Positions 48,266-57,398 of a stretch of DNA of 64,000 nt are shown piece by piece. The DNA comes from Sporosarcina sp. BP05 (GTDB lineage Bacteria > Bacillota > Bacilli > Bacillales_A > Planococcaceae): the NCBI RefSeq assembly GCF_014282005.1, contig NZ_JACFTD010000003.1, positions 213,773 to 277,772 on the forward strand, given 5' to 3'. Made by a program: the position numbers and the translations under genes. The notes beneath the pieces are model-generated. The model saw only the letters and a list, made by a program, of their open reading frames with translations. It ran no database searches and was not told the DNA's origin. Positions within the stretch are counted from its first letter, which is position 1. Each line of letters begins with the position of its first letter.

Positions 48266-50059
48266 GTGAATGAGTTAATCGTAGAGAAGTTGGCTATATT
48301 ACCGGAGTTGCCGGGTTGTTACTTGATGAAAGACAGGCAAGGGACAATCATTTATGTGGGAAAAGCGAAAGTGTTGAAAAATCGGGTTCGTAGTTATTTT
48401 ACGGGTAGCCATGATGCTAAAACGCAGCGGCTTGTTGGAGAAATCGTAGACTTTGAATACATTGTCACGTCATCCAATCTTGAAGCGCTTGTCCTCGAGT
48501 TAAATCTTATCAAACAGTATGATCCGAAATATAATATCATGCTAAAAGATGATAAGACCTACCCTTATTTAAAATTAACAGCAGAGCGTCATCCGAAACT
48601 GATCATTACGAGACAGGTGAAAAAAGACAAAGGGAAGTACTTTGGTCCATATCCACATGCTTTTGCCGCCAGTGAAACGAAAAAATTGCTTGACCGACTC
48701 TATCCTTATCGAAAATGTCATACAATGCCGGATCGGGTCTGCTTGTATTACCATCTTGGCCAGTGCCTCGCCCCTTGTGTCAATGAAGTGGAGTTGGAAA
48801 CGTACAAGGAAATGGTTGATGATATTACCCGTTTTTTGAATGGCGGCTATAAAAGTGTCAAAAAGGAATTGACGGGAAAAATGTCTGCGGCCGCGGAGAA
48901 CTTGGAGTTTGAGCGAGCGAAAGAATACCGTGATCAAATTGTTAATATTGAAGCGGTTATGGAAAAACAGGCGATGACGATGAATGATTTCACTGATCGA
49001 GATGTCTTCGGATTTTCTGTAGACAATGGCTGGATGTGTGTTCAAGTCTTTTTCGTCCGTCAAGGAAAATTAATTGAACGGGATGTATCGCTATTCCCCG
49101 TTTATCAAGAACCGGAAGAAGAACTGCTAACGTTCATCGGACAGTTTTACGGCAAGTCTCAACATCTAATCCCTAAAGAAATCCTGTTACCTCAAGGGAT
49201 TGACAGTGAAATCGTCCGTCAGCTTCTGGATGTACCTGTATTCATTCCACAGCGCGGTAAAAAGAAAGATCTTGTCCATCTTGCCATCAAGAATGCCGAG
49301 ATTTCATTGAAAGAAAAGTTTCAACTAATTGAACGACAAGAACTCCGTACAATTGGTGCGTGTGAAGAACTTGGTAAGGCGATGAATATCACCATACCGT
49401 TCCTTATTGAAGCATTTGATAATTCCCATATGTATGGTTCAGATGCCGTCTCTGCGATGGTGTCGTTCCTTGACGGGAAACCGAACCGTAAAGATTACCG
49501 AAAGTATAAAACGATGACAGCGGCAGCACATGACGACTATGCCGCAATGCGTGAAGTTGTAAGACGGCGTTATATCCGTGTGCTCAGGGATGATTTGCCA
49601 CTACCTGATCTTATCGTTATAGACGGTGGCAAAGGACATATGGAAGCAGCTAGGGAAATCATTGAAGATGAGCTAAACTTGTCGATTCCAATTGCCGGAC
49701 TTGCAAAAGACGATAAACACCAGACGGCGCAGCTCCTTTATGGCAATCCGATTGAAATGATTCCGTTAAAGAGAACAAGTGAAGCGTTTTACTTGTTACA
49801 GAGAATTCAAGACGAAGTGCACAGGTTTGCAATCACATTCCATAGGCAACGGCGCGAAACGAATTCATTGACATCAGCACTTGATGGATTACCGGGCGTC
49901 GGACCGAAGCGGAAAACGATGTTGCTTAGACATTTTGAGTCTATGAAAAAGATTCGTGAAGCATCCGTTGAAGAGTTGCAACAAGCGGGCTTATCGTTAG
50001 CGGTTGCGAAATCAGTGGAAACGTATTTCCGTGAAGAGGCATTGCGAGAAGAGAAGTAA
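48266..50059 (+). CDS. uvrC: UvrABC excinuclease subunit C
   Basis: 597 residues from the GTG at 48266, five bases after AGGTGA (another GTG at 48257 is in frame). The GIY-YIG nuclease domain begins [24 protein letters not shown] helix pair lies near 200, then the RNase H-like 5'-nuclease core ([27 protein letters not shown]) and two helix-hairpin-helix motifs at the C-terminus. It makes both incisions in nucleotide-excision repair. Confidence 0.95.
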   Translation: MNELIVEKLAILPELPGCYLMKDRQGTIIYVGKAKVLKNRVRSYFTGSHDAKTQRLVGEIVDFEYIVTSSNLEALVLELNLIKQYDPKYNIMLKDDKTYPYLKLTAERHPKLIITRQVKKDKGKYFGPYPHAFAASETKKLLDRLYPYRKCHTMPDRVCLYYHLGQCLAPCVNEVELETYKEMVDDITRFLNGGYKSVKKELTGKMSAAAENLEFERAKEYRDQIVNIEAVMEKQAMTMNDFTDRDVFGFSVDNGWMCVQVFFVRQGKLIERDVSLFPVYQEPEEELLTFIGQFYGKSQHLIPKEILLPQGIDSEIVRQLLDVPVFIPQRGKKKDLVHLAIKNAEISLKEKFQLIERQELRTIGACEELGKAMNITIPFLIEAFDNSHMYGSDAVSAMVSFLDGKPNRKDYRKYKTMTAAAHDDYAAMREVVRRRYIRVLRDDLPLPDLIVIDGGKGHMEAAREIIEDELNLSIPIAGLAKDDKHQTAQLLYGNPIEMIPLKRTSEAFYLLQRIQDEVHRFAITFHRQRRETNSLTSALDGLPGVGPKRKTMLLRHFESMKKIREASVEELQQAGLSLAVAKSVETYFREEALREEK

Positions 50060-50070
50060 TGTGATAGAGT

Positions 50071-50087
50071 GAACGCACTGCGTTTTT
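50071..50087 (+). terminator. Weak terminator after uvrC
   Basis: AACGC-ACT-GCGTT followed by TTTT, just after the stop. Confidence 0.55.
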
Positions 50088-50112
50088 TCACTTATAATTT
50101 CATATGTAGTGA

Positions 50113-50283
50113 AGATAGAGGTGCGGGTACCAATAGTAGATCTCCGGAAGGCGGCAGCCTGATGAACGAGATTGAAAGGAGTATTCGCCGAAGCGGACCA
50201 ATCGGCTGTCACGATTGTCCTGCTGGATTTCCATTGAATAAATGGAAGTCTGTCAGGTATAAAAATACCTGGAGAGCTATCTG
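50113..50283 (+). ncRNA. Lysine riboswitch (L box) aptamer
   Basis: P1 pairs AGATAG (50113) with CTATCT (ending 50283). Inside are the L-box blocks GAGGTGC, GGAAGGCGGCAG, TTCGCCGAAGCGG and AGGTATAAAAATACCT. Downstream GAGCTATC can pair with GATAGCTC to form an anti-terminator or with P1. It controls lysC, lowering aspartokinase when lysine is high. Confidence 0.95.
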
Positions 50284-50317
50284 AACGGAGCGTCTCTTAG
50301 GCGATAGCTCCAATCGG

Positions 50318-50346
50318 ACCGGCTCTCATACTTATGAGGGCCGTTT
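50318..50346 (+). terminator. Terminator of the lysine riboswitch expression platform
   Basis: CGGCTCTCAT and ATGAGGGCCG pair across ACTT and are followed by TTTT, 30 bases before lysC. Confidence 0.8.
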
Positions 50347-50376
50347 TGCGTTCAGGGGGAAATTGGAGGGAAAATC

Positions 50377-51594
50377 ATGGTACGAATTGTAATGAAATTC
50401 GGCGGCACATCAGTTGCGAACCCCGAAAGGATTGCACGCGCAGCAAAGCTTGTTCAAGGTGAAGTAAATCGGGGGAATCAAGTGGCGGTTATCGTTTCTG
50501 CAATGGGGAAAACAACGGACGATCTTCTAAAGCTCGCCGTAGAAGTTAATCCGAAAGCGGGCCGCCGTGAACTTGATATGCTACTTGCGACAGGTGAGCA
50601 AGTAACGGCATCCCTTCTAGCGATGGCAATTGCAGCACAAGGTTTGGAAGCTCGCTCATACACAGGGTGGCAAGCGGGCGTTACGACAGAATCAGTTCAC
50701 GGCAATGCGCGAATCGAGCAAGTCCATGCGGATAAAATAGTGACAACGCTTGAATCGGGTGCTGTTGCAGTGATTACCGGTTTTCAAGGTGCTGACAGCT
50801 CGGGTGAGTTGACGACACTTGGTCGTGGGGGATCTGATACAAGTGCTGTCGCAATTGCAATTGCGATTGATGCAGCAATCTGTGATATTTACACAGATGT
50901 TGAAGGGGTATTTACGACGGATCCAAGATTAATTCGACAAGCCAAAAAGCTTGAGGAAATATCATATGATGAAATGCTTGAAATCGCGAATCTAGGCGCG
51001 GGGGTACTTCACCCAAGAGCGGTTGAGTTTGCCAAGAACCATCAAATGCCGCTTCGGGTCAGACCTGCGCATATGGAAGGTGAAGGAACAATTATCAAGG
51101 AGGAAATTGATTTGGAAAACAATTTAATTGTTCGGGGCATCGCCTTTGAAAGAGATATCATTCGGATTACAGTTATGTATGACGTTCCATACAATGGCTC
51201 GCTTGCGAATATATTCACTGCACTTGCGAATCACCATGTTAACGTCGATATTATTGTCCAGACAATTATGGAAGGCGTACAGCCGTCTGTTTCATTTTCT
51301 ATCAAAAAAGAAGATTTCGCAGAAGCGATTAATGTTTTGGAAACAGAAAAAGAGGCCCTTGGTTACAGTAGAGCTGATTTTGAAGTGGGTCTTTCGAAAG
51401 TTTCAATCGTCGGAAGTGGAATGGTATCCAACCCAGGAGTTGCTGCGCAAATGTTTGAGATACTTCGTGGCGCATCGGTTCCTGTGAAAATGGTCAGTAC
51501 GTCTGAAATCAAGGTATCCGTTGTTATTCCTGAATCGGATGTGGAAATAGCGGTAGCGGCGCTTCATAATCAATTCGGATTGGATGCAAATTGA
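50377..51594 (+). CDS. lysC: Lysine-regulated aspartate kinase
   Basis: 405 residues. The kinase domain begins MKFGGTSVANPERI and has TTLGRGGSDTSAVAIA and VEGVFTTDPRLI. The C-terminal ACT domains hold SIVGSGMVSNPGVAAQMF. It phosphorylates aspartate at the head of lysine, methionine and threonine synthesis. The internal ATG after GGAGG typical of Bacillus could also produce a separate beta subunit; that is not visible with certainty. GGAGGG lies before the ATG at 50377, and the L box lies upstream. Confidence 0.95.
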   Translation: MVRIVMKFGGTSVANPERIARAAKLVQGEVNRGNQVAVIVSAMGKTTDDLLKLAVEVNPKAGRRELDMLLATGEQVTASLLAMAIAAQGLEARSYTGWQAGVTTESVHGNARIEQVHADKIVTTLESGAVAVITGFQGADSSGELTTLGRGGSDTSAVAIAIAIDAAICDIYTDVEGVFTTDPRLIRQAKKLEEISYDEMLEIANLGAGVLHPRAVEFAKNHQMPLRVRPAHMEGEGTIIKEEIDLENNLIVRGIAFERDIIRITVMYDVPYNGSLANIFTALANHHVNVDIIVQTIMEGVQPSVSFSIKKEDFAEAINVLETEKEALGYSRADFEVGLSKVSIVGSGMVSNPGVAAQMFEILRGASVPVKMVSTSEIKVSVVIPESDVEIAVAALHNQFGLDAN

Positions 51595-51605
51595 AATGAT
51601 TTATA

Positions 51606-51650
51606 GAAAAAGAAGATGCACCCGATTAGGGATGCATCTTCTTTTTCTAA
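51606..51650 (+). terminator. Terminator of lysC
   Basis: GAAAAAGAAGATGCA and TGCATCTTCTTTTTC pair across CCCGATTAGGGA. Confidence 0.9.
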
Positions 51651-51684
51651 AGATAAGATAGTATAAGTTATTCACATTGGGCGG

Positions 51685-51980
51685 TGTCTAGACTCCAGCG
51701 CTTTTCGGGTCTACCAAAGCGCTTACGCTTTTCTCATTGTCTAGCTCCAGCGCCTAGCCCCTAGACCCACACGAAGTGGGTCATGCAGCTGTTGCGACAG
51801 GACGTCGCGATCTTAGGCTGCCTTCCTCTGTCGCTTCAGTCCTTAAGTTAAAGGCAAAGTGCGCCTTTATCTTAAGGCCGTCCGACGTACAGGACGTACT
51901 AGTGCTGACGTTGCCACAGGACGTGGCGAATTTAGTTGGCCAGCGCTTTTCGGGCCTACTAAGGCGCTTACGCTTTTCTT
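51685..51980. repeat. Composite structured repeat with three hairpins sharing the loop ACAGGACGT
   Basis: Both ends carry CCAGCGCTTTTCGGG...GCGCTTACGCTTTTCT (51699-51735 and 51951-51980). Inside, GCG-ACAGGACGT-CGC (51794), GT-ACAGGACGT-AC (51887) and GCC-ACAGGACGT-GGC (51913) are separate hairpins whose central nine bases are identical. A further stem CCTTAAG...CTTAAGG lies at 51841-51877. The element abuts the 3' end of the yslB-like gene. No coding potential is seen in the 51595-51978 gap. Confidence 0.75.
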
Positions 51981-52395
51981 ATACCTCGACTTTCGTTTTC
52001 AAGTCCCATTTCACTTGGAAGTGGATGAGACCATCCTTAGCGTTGAATTCTCCGTAGCATTCAGTGAGCAATCCGCTAAATTTTTGGTACTGTTGTGCGA
52101 TGAAACCGGCTTCAAGTTGGCAAGATCTGTTGTGGGCATTTGTATCGAAATCATTTTTTAACGAATAAAAAGCCTCGTCTTTCGACGTCTTTTCGAGATG
52201 AAGTGGGCCCCACCCGGCTTCTTGGAAGAATTTGGGTAGTTCATCAACACCGAAAATCGGAAATTTCCGAGCCGCTTCTTTTCCGGCCCAATAGAGGACT
52301 TCATCTTCGTGTTTCCCAAGGATACTTGGCAACACGTGATCTCGTAAAATTTCATAGCCAAAACGGGTCGGTGAATCATATGTAGTATTTTTCAA
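51979..52395 (-). CDS. yslB: YslB-like DUF2507 protein
   Basis: About 138 residues from the TTG at 52395; the TTG at 52407 abuts AAAGGG and is an alternative start. Blocks YEILRDHVLPSILG, EDEVLYWAGKEAARKFP and LEAGFIAQQYQ match the YslB family (DUF2507), a small cytosolic protein of unknown function. It is divergent from sdhC as in B. subtilis. Its 3' end touches the repeat element at 51685-51980, and the last residues TKVEV may be altered by it. Confidence 0.85.
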   Translation of the reverse strand: MKNTTYDSPTRFGYEILRDHVLPSILGKHEDEVLYWAGKEAARKFPIFGVDELPKFFQEAGWGPLHLEKTSKDEAFYSLKNDFDTNAHNRSCQLEAGFIAQQYQKFSGLLTECYGEFNAKDGLIHFQVKWDLKTKVEV

Positions 52396-52491
52396 TCGAA
52401 TAAGCAACCCTTTCGGTTAAATGATAGCGTTAGTAAATCCTAAAGAATAATAATATGTTAAATTCGGGCGTGTCGAAAAGCCCACATCGTC

Positions 52492-52520
52492 TTGACCTCT
52501 TCAAAACGGAGGAGTACAAT
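52492..52520 (+). promoter_or_regulatory. Sigma-A promoter of sdhCAB
   Basis: TTGACC (52492-52497), 17-base spacer, TACAAT (52515-52520), about 110 bases before sdhC. Confidence 0.7.
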
Positions 52521-52632
52521 GGTTATGTCATAATATTGTACCACGAAGAGGTACGTCGTCAACGGTCGCTTCATGTCTAAATGATGACAGGGGCGAACTG
52601 AAGGACTCAGTTAATAAAGGAGGGTAAAAGAC

Positions 52633-53244
52633 TTGTCGAGAGAATCAGATTTTTATTTGCGTCGTCTACATTCACTACTCGGAATCATTCCAGTGGGGCT
52701 TTTTGTTGCCCAGCACTTAGTGATTAACCACTTTGCCACACGCGGCCCAGAGGCATTCAATGCTGCATCCGATTTCATGGGGAACTTACCATTCGTACTG
52801 TTTTTAGAATGGTTCATCATCTACATCCCACTTATGTTCCACGGGTTCTACGGTGTGTACATAGCTTTCACAGCGAAAAATAACGTACAGCGTTACGGGA
52901 CTTTCCGCAACTGGATGTTCATGCTACAAAGAATAACGGGTGTATTCCTTGTAATCTTCATTGCATGGCACATCTACGATACAAGAATTCAAAAAGCATT
53001 GGGCGTTGAAGTGAATTTTGACATGATGGCTAAAGTCTTATCGAATCCATTCATGCTTGCGTTCTACATTGCGGGTGTCCTTGCAGCTACATTCCACTTG
53101 GCGAATGGGGTTTGGTCATTCCTAGTAAGTTGGGGGATTACACAATCTCCACGTTCACAAACTATCGTTACGTATATCTCGATGGCAATATTCCTAATTC
53201 TTTCTGTCATCGGTGTACAAGCGTTACTTGCTTTCGTCGTTTAA
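52633..53244 (+). CDS. sdhC: Succinate dehydrogenase cytochrome b558 subunit
   Basis: 203 residues from the TTG at 52633 behind AAAGGAGGG. Five membrane helices carry the di-heme ligands (histidines in HLVINHFAT, MFHGFYGVYI, FIAWHIYD, FHLANGVWSF). It anchors the SdhAB dimer to the membrane and passes electrons to menaquinone. The length equals the B. subtilis subunit. Confidence 0.96.
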   Translation: MSRESDFYLRRLHSLLGIIPVGLFVAQHLVINHFATRGPEAFNAASDFMGNLPFVLFLEWFIIYIPLMFHGFYGVYIAFTAKNNVQRYGTFRNWMFMLQRITGVFLVIFIAWHIYDTRIQKALGVEVNFDMMAKVLSNPFMLAFYIAGVLAATFHLANGVWSFLVSWGITQSPRSQTIVTYISMAIFLILSVIGVQALLAFVV

Positions 53245-53289
53245 TTAATAAAAAATGAGATCACCTATAATTTGAGGAGTGAAACAATA

Positions 53290-55044
53290 ATGGCAAAAAG
53301 CAGATTGATTGTCGTCGGCGGTGGACTAGCCGGCCTGATGGCAACTATCAAAGCGGCTGAAGAAGGTACGCCGGTTGACTTGTTCTCAATTGTCCCGGTT
53401 AAACGTTCCCACTCTGTATGTGCACAAGGTGGCATCAACGGTGCAGTAAATACGAAAGGGGAGGGCGACTCGCCTTCAATCCATTTCGATGACTCTGTAT
53501 ACGGCGGTGACTTCCTTGCAAACCAGCCACCCGTACAAGCAATGACGGATGCAGCACCAGGAATTATCAGTCTATTGGACCGGATGGGTGTTATGTTCAA
53601 CCGTACGCCAGAAGGACTTCTGGATTTCCGACGTTTCGGAGGTACAATGCATCACCGTACGGCTTTCGCAGGTGCGACTACAGGTCAGCAGCTCTTATAT
53701 GCACTAGACGAACAAGTTCGAAGTCATGAAGTTGCTGGACTTGTCACGAAATACGAACACTGGGAATTCCTTGGTGTCATTCTTGATGAAGAAGGCGTTT
53801 GTCGCGGTATTAAAGCGCAAAACATGAAAACAATGGAGATCCAAGCATTTAAAGGCGACTCAGTTATTATGGCAACAGGTGGACCCGGAATCATTTTCGG
53901 GAAAACGACAAACTCTGTCATCAATACAGGTTCTGCAGCTTCGATCGTCTATCAGCAAGGAGCACACTACGCAAATGGTGAGTTCATCCAAATTCACCCA
54001 ACAGCAATTCCAGGAGACGATAAACTGCGTCTTATGAGTGAATCTGCTCGTGGTGAAGGTGGACGTGTTTGGACTTATAAAGACGGCAAACCTTGGTATT
54101 TCCTTGAAGAGAAATATCCGGATTACGGTAATCTTGTACCGCGTGATATCGCAACACGTGAAATCTTTGACGTTTGCGTTAACCAAAAACTGGGTATTAA
54201 CGGTGAAAACATGGTGTATCTGGACCTTTCGCATAAGGATCCAAAAGAGCTTGACATTAAGCTTGGTGGTATCATCGAAATCTATGAGAAATTCACAGGC
54301 GATGATCCACGTAAATTACCGATGAAAATCTTCCCGGCTGTTCACTATTCAATGGGCGGACTATGGGTGGATTATGATCAGCAAACAAGTATCCCAGGTT
54401 TGTTCGCGGCAGGGGAATGTGATTATTCACAGCACGGTGCAAACCGTCTTGGCGCAAACTCACTTCTTTCAGCAATTTATGGCGGGATGGTCGCAGGACC
54501 AAATGCCATTAAATATATGAAGGGTTTAAAACGTTCTGTAGTGGACCTTCCTTCTACAATCTTCGACGCAGCAGTGAAAGAGGAGCAGCAGAAGTGGGAC
54601 GATACGCTTAAAATGAACGGTACTGAAAACGCTTATGTTCTTCATAAAGAACTTGGCGAATGGATGACAGATAACGTAACAGTAGTTCGTTACAATGACA
54701 GACTACAAGCGACAGACGATAAAATCGTTGAGCTTCTTGAACGTTATGAAAACATCAATATTACCGATACGCAGCTATGGTCTAACCAAGGTGCAACATT
54801 TACGCGCCAGTTGAAAAACATGCTATACTTGGCACGTGTTATCACTCTTGGTGCACTGAACCGTAACGAAAGCCGTGGAGCCCATTACAAACCGGACTTC
54901 CCGAATCGTGATGATGAAAACTTCTTGAAAACGACGATGGCAAAATTCGATGGACATTCTGCTCCAATCTTCCATTATGAAGAAGTCGATGTTTCCTTGA
55001 TTCCACCACGTACACGCGATTACTCCGCGAAGAAAGGAGATTGA
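53290..55044 (+). CDS. sdhA: Succinate dehydrogenase flavoprotein subunit
   Basis: 584 residues from the ATG at 53290 (TGAGGAG upstream). FAD motif VVGGGLAGLMATIKAAE, covalent-FAD region RSHSVCAQGGINGA, active site MSESARGEGG and HPTAIPGDD. The FAD domain ends FAAGECDYSQHGANRLGANSL. It oxidises succinate to fumarate as part of complex II. Six bases separate it from sdhB. Confidence 0.97.
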   Translation: MAKSRLIVVGGGLAGLMATIKAAEEGTPVDLFSIVPVKRSHSVCAQGGINGAVNTKGEGDSPSIHFDDSVYGGDFLANQPPVQAMTDAAPGIISLLDRMGVMFNRTPEGLLDFRRFGGTMHHRTAFAGATTGQQLLYALDEQVRSHEVAGLVTKYEHWEFLGVILDEEGVCRGIKAQNMKTMEIQAFKGDSVIMATGGPGIIFGKTTNSVINTGSAASIVYQQGAHYANGEFIQIHPTAIPGDDKLRLMSESARGEGGRVWTYKDGKPWYFLEEKYPDYGNLVPRDIATREIFDVCVNQKLGINGENMVYLDLSHKDPKELDIKLGGIIEIYEKFTGDDPRKLPMKIFPAVHYSMGGLWVDYDQQTSIPGLFAAGECDYSQHGANRLGANSLLSAIYGGMVAGPNAIKYMKGLKRSVVDLPSTIFDAAVKEEQQKWDDTLKMNGTENAYVLHKELGEWMTDNVTVVRYNDRLQATDDKIVELLERYENINITDTQLWSNQGATFTRQLKNMLYLARVITLGALNRNESRGAHYKPDFPNRDDENFLKTTMAKFDGHSAPIFHYEEVDVSLIPPRTRDYSAKKGD

Positions 55045-55049
55045 TTTAG

Positions 55050-55856
55050 TTGAGCGAGAACACTACAGCAGTAAAGGATCTCCAGCAGCAGACTGCACAG
55101 AAGACGGTCCTTTTTGAAATCCGACGTCAGGATACTGCTGAGTCACAACCTTATTGGGAAAGTTTTGAATTAGAATATAGACCGAATATGAACGTCATTT
55201 CTGCTTTAATGGAAATTCGTCGTAACCCGGTCAATGCAGAAGGTAAGCAAACAACACCAGTTAACTGGGAAATGAGTTGTTTGGAAGAGGTTTGTGGGGC
55301 ATGTTCAATGGTTATCAACGGACGTCCGCGCCAATCTTGTACAGCACTTGTTGATCAGTTTACACAACCGATTAAACTTGAACCAATGAAGACATTCCCA
55401 GTCGTTCGCGACTTGATTGTTGACAGAGAATTCATGTTTGATTCATTGAAAAAAATCAAAGCATGGGTTCCGATTGACGGAACATATGACCTTGGTGAAG
55501 GGCCTCGTATGCCTGAGCGTAAACGCCAATGGGCATATGAACTTTCGAAATGTATGACGTGCGGCGTATGTCTTGAAGCATGCCCGAACGTTAACGACAA
55601 TACGAACTTCATGGGACCTGCACTTCTATCACAAGTCCGCCTTTTTAACACGCATCCAACTGGTGCAATGAACAAGGACGAACGTCTAGCGACGCTTATG
55701 ACAGATGGTGGAATTGGAGAATGCGGTAACTCACAAAACTGTGTTGTTGCATGTCCAAAAGGAATTCCTTTGACTACTTCGATTGCAGCGATGAACCGTG
55801 CAACGAACGTACAAATGTTCAAAAACTTCTTCGGAAGTGACCATATGGTAGACTGA
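55050..55856 (+). CDS. sdhB: Succinate dehydrogenase iron-sulfur subunit
   Basis: 268 residues from a TTG at 55050. The 2Fe-2S domain has CLEEVCGACSMVINGRPRQSC, and the C-terminal domain holds the other cysteine sets SKCMTCGVCLEACP and CGNSQNCVVACPKGIP. It relays electrons from SdhA to the cytochrome. The N-terminus is extended by a Gln-rich segment of about 20 residues (KDLQQQTAQKT). Confidence 0.97.
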   Translation: MSENTTAVKDLQQQTAQKTVLFEIRRQDTAESQPYWESFELEYRPNMNVISALMEIRRNPVNAEGKQTTPVNWEMSCLEEVCGACSMVINGRPRQSCTALVDQFTQPIKLEPMKTFPVVRDLIVDREFMFDSLKKIKAWVPIDGTYDLGEGPRMPERKRQWAYELSKCMTCGVCLEACPNVNDNTNFMGPALLSQVRLFNTHPTGAMNKDERLATLMTDGGIGECGNSQNCVVACPKGIPLTTSIAAMNRATNVQMFKNFFGSDHMVD

Positions 55857-55868
55857 TTTCAGTCTATT

Positions 55869-55905
55869 GCCCCGCTTAGGCATTATGCCTTGGCGGGGCT
55901 TTTTT
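55869..55905 (+). terminator. Terminator of sdhCAB
   Basis: GCCCCGCTTAGGCAT and ATGCCTTGGCGGGGC pair and are followed by TTTTTT. Confidence 0.9.
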
Positions 55906-55917
55906 AGTTTAGTAGGC

Positions 55918-55964
55918 TTCATTTATCAGGAGATATTTGGTAGAATGAATGAGTGTTCATTCTA
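55918..55964 (+). promoter_or_regulatory. Thioesterase promoter with a second FadR-like operator
   Basis: A weak TTCATT (55918) and TAGAAT (55941) are 17 bases apart. The palindrome TAGAATGA...TCATTCTA (55941-55964) contains TGAATGAGTGTTCATTCT, which matches the two half-sites TGAATGA and TCATTCA with one difference. It overlaps the -10, so FadR could repress this gene together with the fad operon. Confidence 0.65.
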
Positions 55965-55983
55965 ATAGGGGAGATGATTCTAG

Positions 55984-56427
55984 ATGAAAGCAGTATACAT
56001 AAATGATTTATCAACATGGGCATCAGAATTCGGTTTTTTTGTTCCTGTATCCGTTCGTTTTTCAGAGACGGACATGTATGGCCATTTAAACAACACGGTA
56101 CCGTTTATTTATTTTGAACATGCGAGGATTGAGTTTTTAAAAGAAATCAGGCTTATGAATAACTGGCTTGATCCAGAGGGTGATACTTTTCCAGTCGTCG
56201 CTGATTTGCAATGTGATTTTGTGAAGCAAGTCTTTTTTGATGAGAAGCTGAAAATATTCGTTAAAGCTGCAACAGTTGGCAACAGCTCTGTTGATATTCA
56301 CTACATGGCGAAGAACAGTAAAGATGATATTGTCTTCACTGGACGGGGTACTATGGTTCAGATTGGCAGACAGACGGGCAAAGGTGTTCCGTGGTCTGAA
56401 GAGGAGAAAATACTTTTTGTTAACTAA
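55984..56427 (+). CDS. Acyl-CoA thioesterase of the 4HBT hot-dog family (YsmA)
   Basis: 147 residues. The hot-dog core shows VRFSETDMYGHLNNTVPFIYFEHAR, with catalytic Asp in the TDMYGHLN motif. It probably hydrolyses acyl-CoA thioesters. Position between sdhB and gerE matches B. subtilis ysmA. A FadR-like palindrome upstream suggests control with fatty-acid use. GGGGAGATG lies before the ATG. Confidence 0.85.
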   Translation: MKAVYINDLSTWASEFGFFVPVSVRFSETDMYGHLNNTVPFIYFEHARIEFLKEIRLMNNWLDPEGDTFPVVADLQCDFVKQVFFDEKLKIFVKAATVGNSSVDIHYMAKNSKDDIVFTGRGTMVQIGRQTGKGVPWSEEEKILFVN

Positions 56428-56444
56428 ATCAGCATGTAGCCGGC

Positions 56445-56472
56445 ACAGCTCGCCGCTCCTTCACATATTTTA
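56445..56472 (+). promoter_or_regulatory. Possible sigma-K promoter of gerE
   Basis: AC (56445), a 17-base spacer and CATATTTTA (56464-56472) resemble the sigma-K pattern AC-N17-CATAnnnTA. gerE of B. subtilis is transcribed by sigma-K in the mother cell. Confidence 0.5.
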
Positions 56473-56499
56473 AAGTGAAAGTGGATAGGAGGGCGCGTC

Positions 56500-56724
56500 T
56501 TGATAGAGGACTCTAAAAACCGTTCATTGCTTACGGCAAGAGAACGAGAAATTTTTAATCTGCTCGTTGAAGATCAAACGACAAAAGATATCGCGGGGCG
56601 GCTCGGAATCAGCGAAAAGACTGTTCGCAACCATATTTCGAACACAATTCAAAAGCTAGGTGTTTCTGGCAGAGCGCAAGCGGTTATCGAATTGTTACGG
56701 TTGGGAGAATTGCAATTGCGTTGA
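56500..56724 (+). CDS. gerE: LuxR-type spore coat regulator GerE
   Basis: 74 residues from the TTG at 56500, with AGGAGG upstream; equal in length to B. subtilis GerE. It is almost only the LuxR-type helix-turn-helix: LTAREREIFNLLVEDQTTKDIAGRLGISEKTVRNHISNTIQKLGV, quoted as the core motif SEKTVRNHISNTIQKLG. It regulates late mother-cell coat genes. The gene lies between the thioesterase and ysmB, as in B. subtilis. Confidence 0.95.
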   Translation: MIEDSKNRSLLTAREREIFNLLVEDQTTKDIAGRLGISEKTVRNHISNTIQKLGVSGRAQAVIELLRLGELQLR

Positions 56725-56791
56725 AGCAGGTGTAAATAATGAAAGGGCAATCATAGCTAAGTGTTAGTGATTGATTGATGCCTTGTAACAG

Positions 56792-56836
56792 TAGCTGTTT
56801 GACCTGCATCATGCAGTCCTCAAGCAGCTATTTTTT
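56792..56836 (+). terminator. Terminator of gerE
   Basis: TAGCTGTTTGACCTGCA pairs imperfectly with TGCAGTCCTCAAGCAGCTA, followed by TTTTTT. Confidence 0.8.
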
Positions 56837-56933
56837 AACGTTTTATTCCAACGATTTATTAGGTATTGCCATAAGCAGAGAAAAGGGGGACAATAGGTAA
56901 ACAGTATTTGTTTTCAGGGAGCTGGTTCAGTTG

Positions 56934-57389
56934 ATGGAAAATAACCCACCAAAAATTCAGTATACAGATGAAGTTGCACATATGGAGAAAGAATTACGTT
57001 ATGTTGCGGCAATCATTAAACAACAAGGTCGTAGAATTCTTAGCAATTATACAATCACGCCACCTCAATTCGTTGCTTTACAGTGGTTATTTGAACATGG
57101 AGATATGACGATTGGGGATTTGTCGAACAAGATGTTCCTTGCATTCAGTACTACGACTGATTTGGTCGATCGGATGGAAAAGAACTCGCTTGTGAAGCGT
57201 GTCCGCAATGATCAAGATCGCCGTGTTGTGCGAATTCATCTTCTCAGCGAAGGTGAGCGGGTAATCGAAGAAGTAATTGATAAACGCCGTCATTATTTGA
57301 ATTCGGTGTTGGTAGATTTCGATGAACAACAAGTGAAGGATTTCTCAGATTTGCTGAGTAAACTACATCAAGAGATGAAAAAGGATTGA
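56934..57389 (+). CDS. MarR-family regulator YsmB
   Basis: 151 residues from the ATG at 56934; a TTG at 56931 is one codon longer. The winged helix includes ITPPQFVALQWLFEHGDMTIGDLSNKM and the wing RNDQDRRVVRIHLLSEGE. It is an orthologue of B. subtilis ysmB by position. Its ligand and targets are unknown. Confidence 0.85.
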   Translation: MENNPPKIQYTDEVAHMEKELRYVAAIIKQQGRRILSNYTITPPQFVALQWLFEHGDMTIGDLSNKMFLAFSTTTDLVDRMEKNSLVKRVRNDQDRRVVRIHLLSEGERVIEEVIDKRRHYLNSVLVDFDEQQVKDFSDLLSKLHQEMKKD

Positions 57390-57398
57390 GGGATTTTA

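Noticed and set aside
51776..52161. Two overlapping plus-strand frames of 93 and 100 codons
   Set aside because: They cover the repeat element and run antisense to the yslB-like gene; no ribosome sites.
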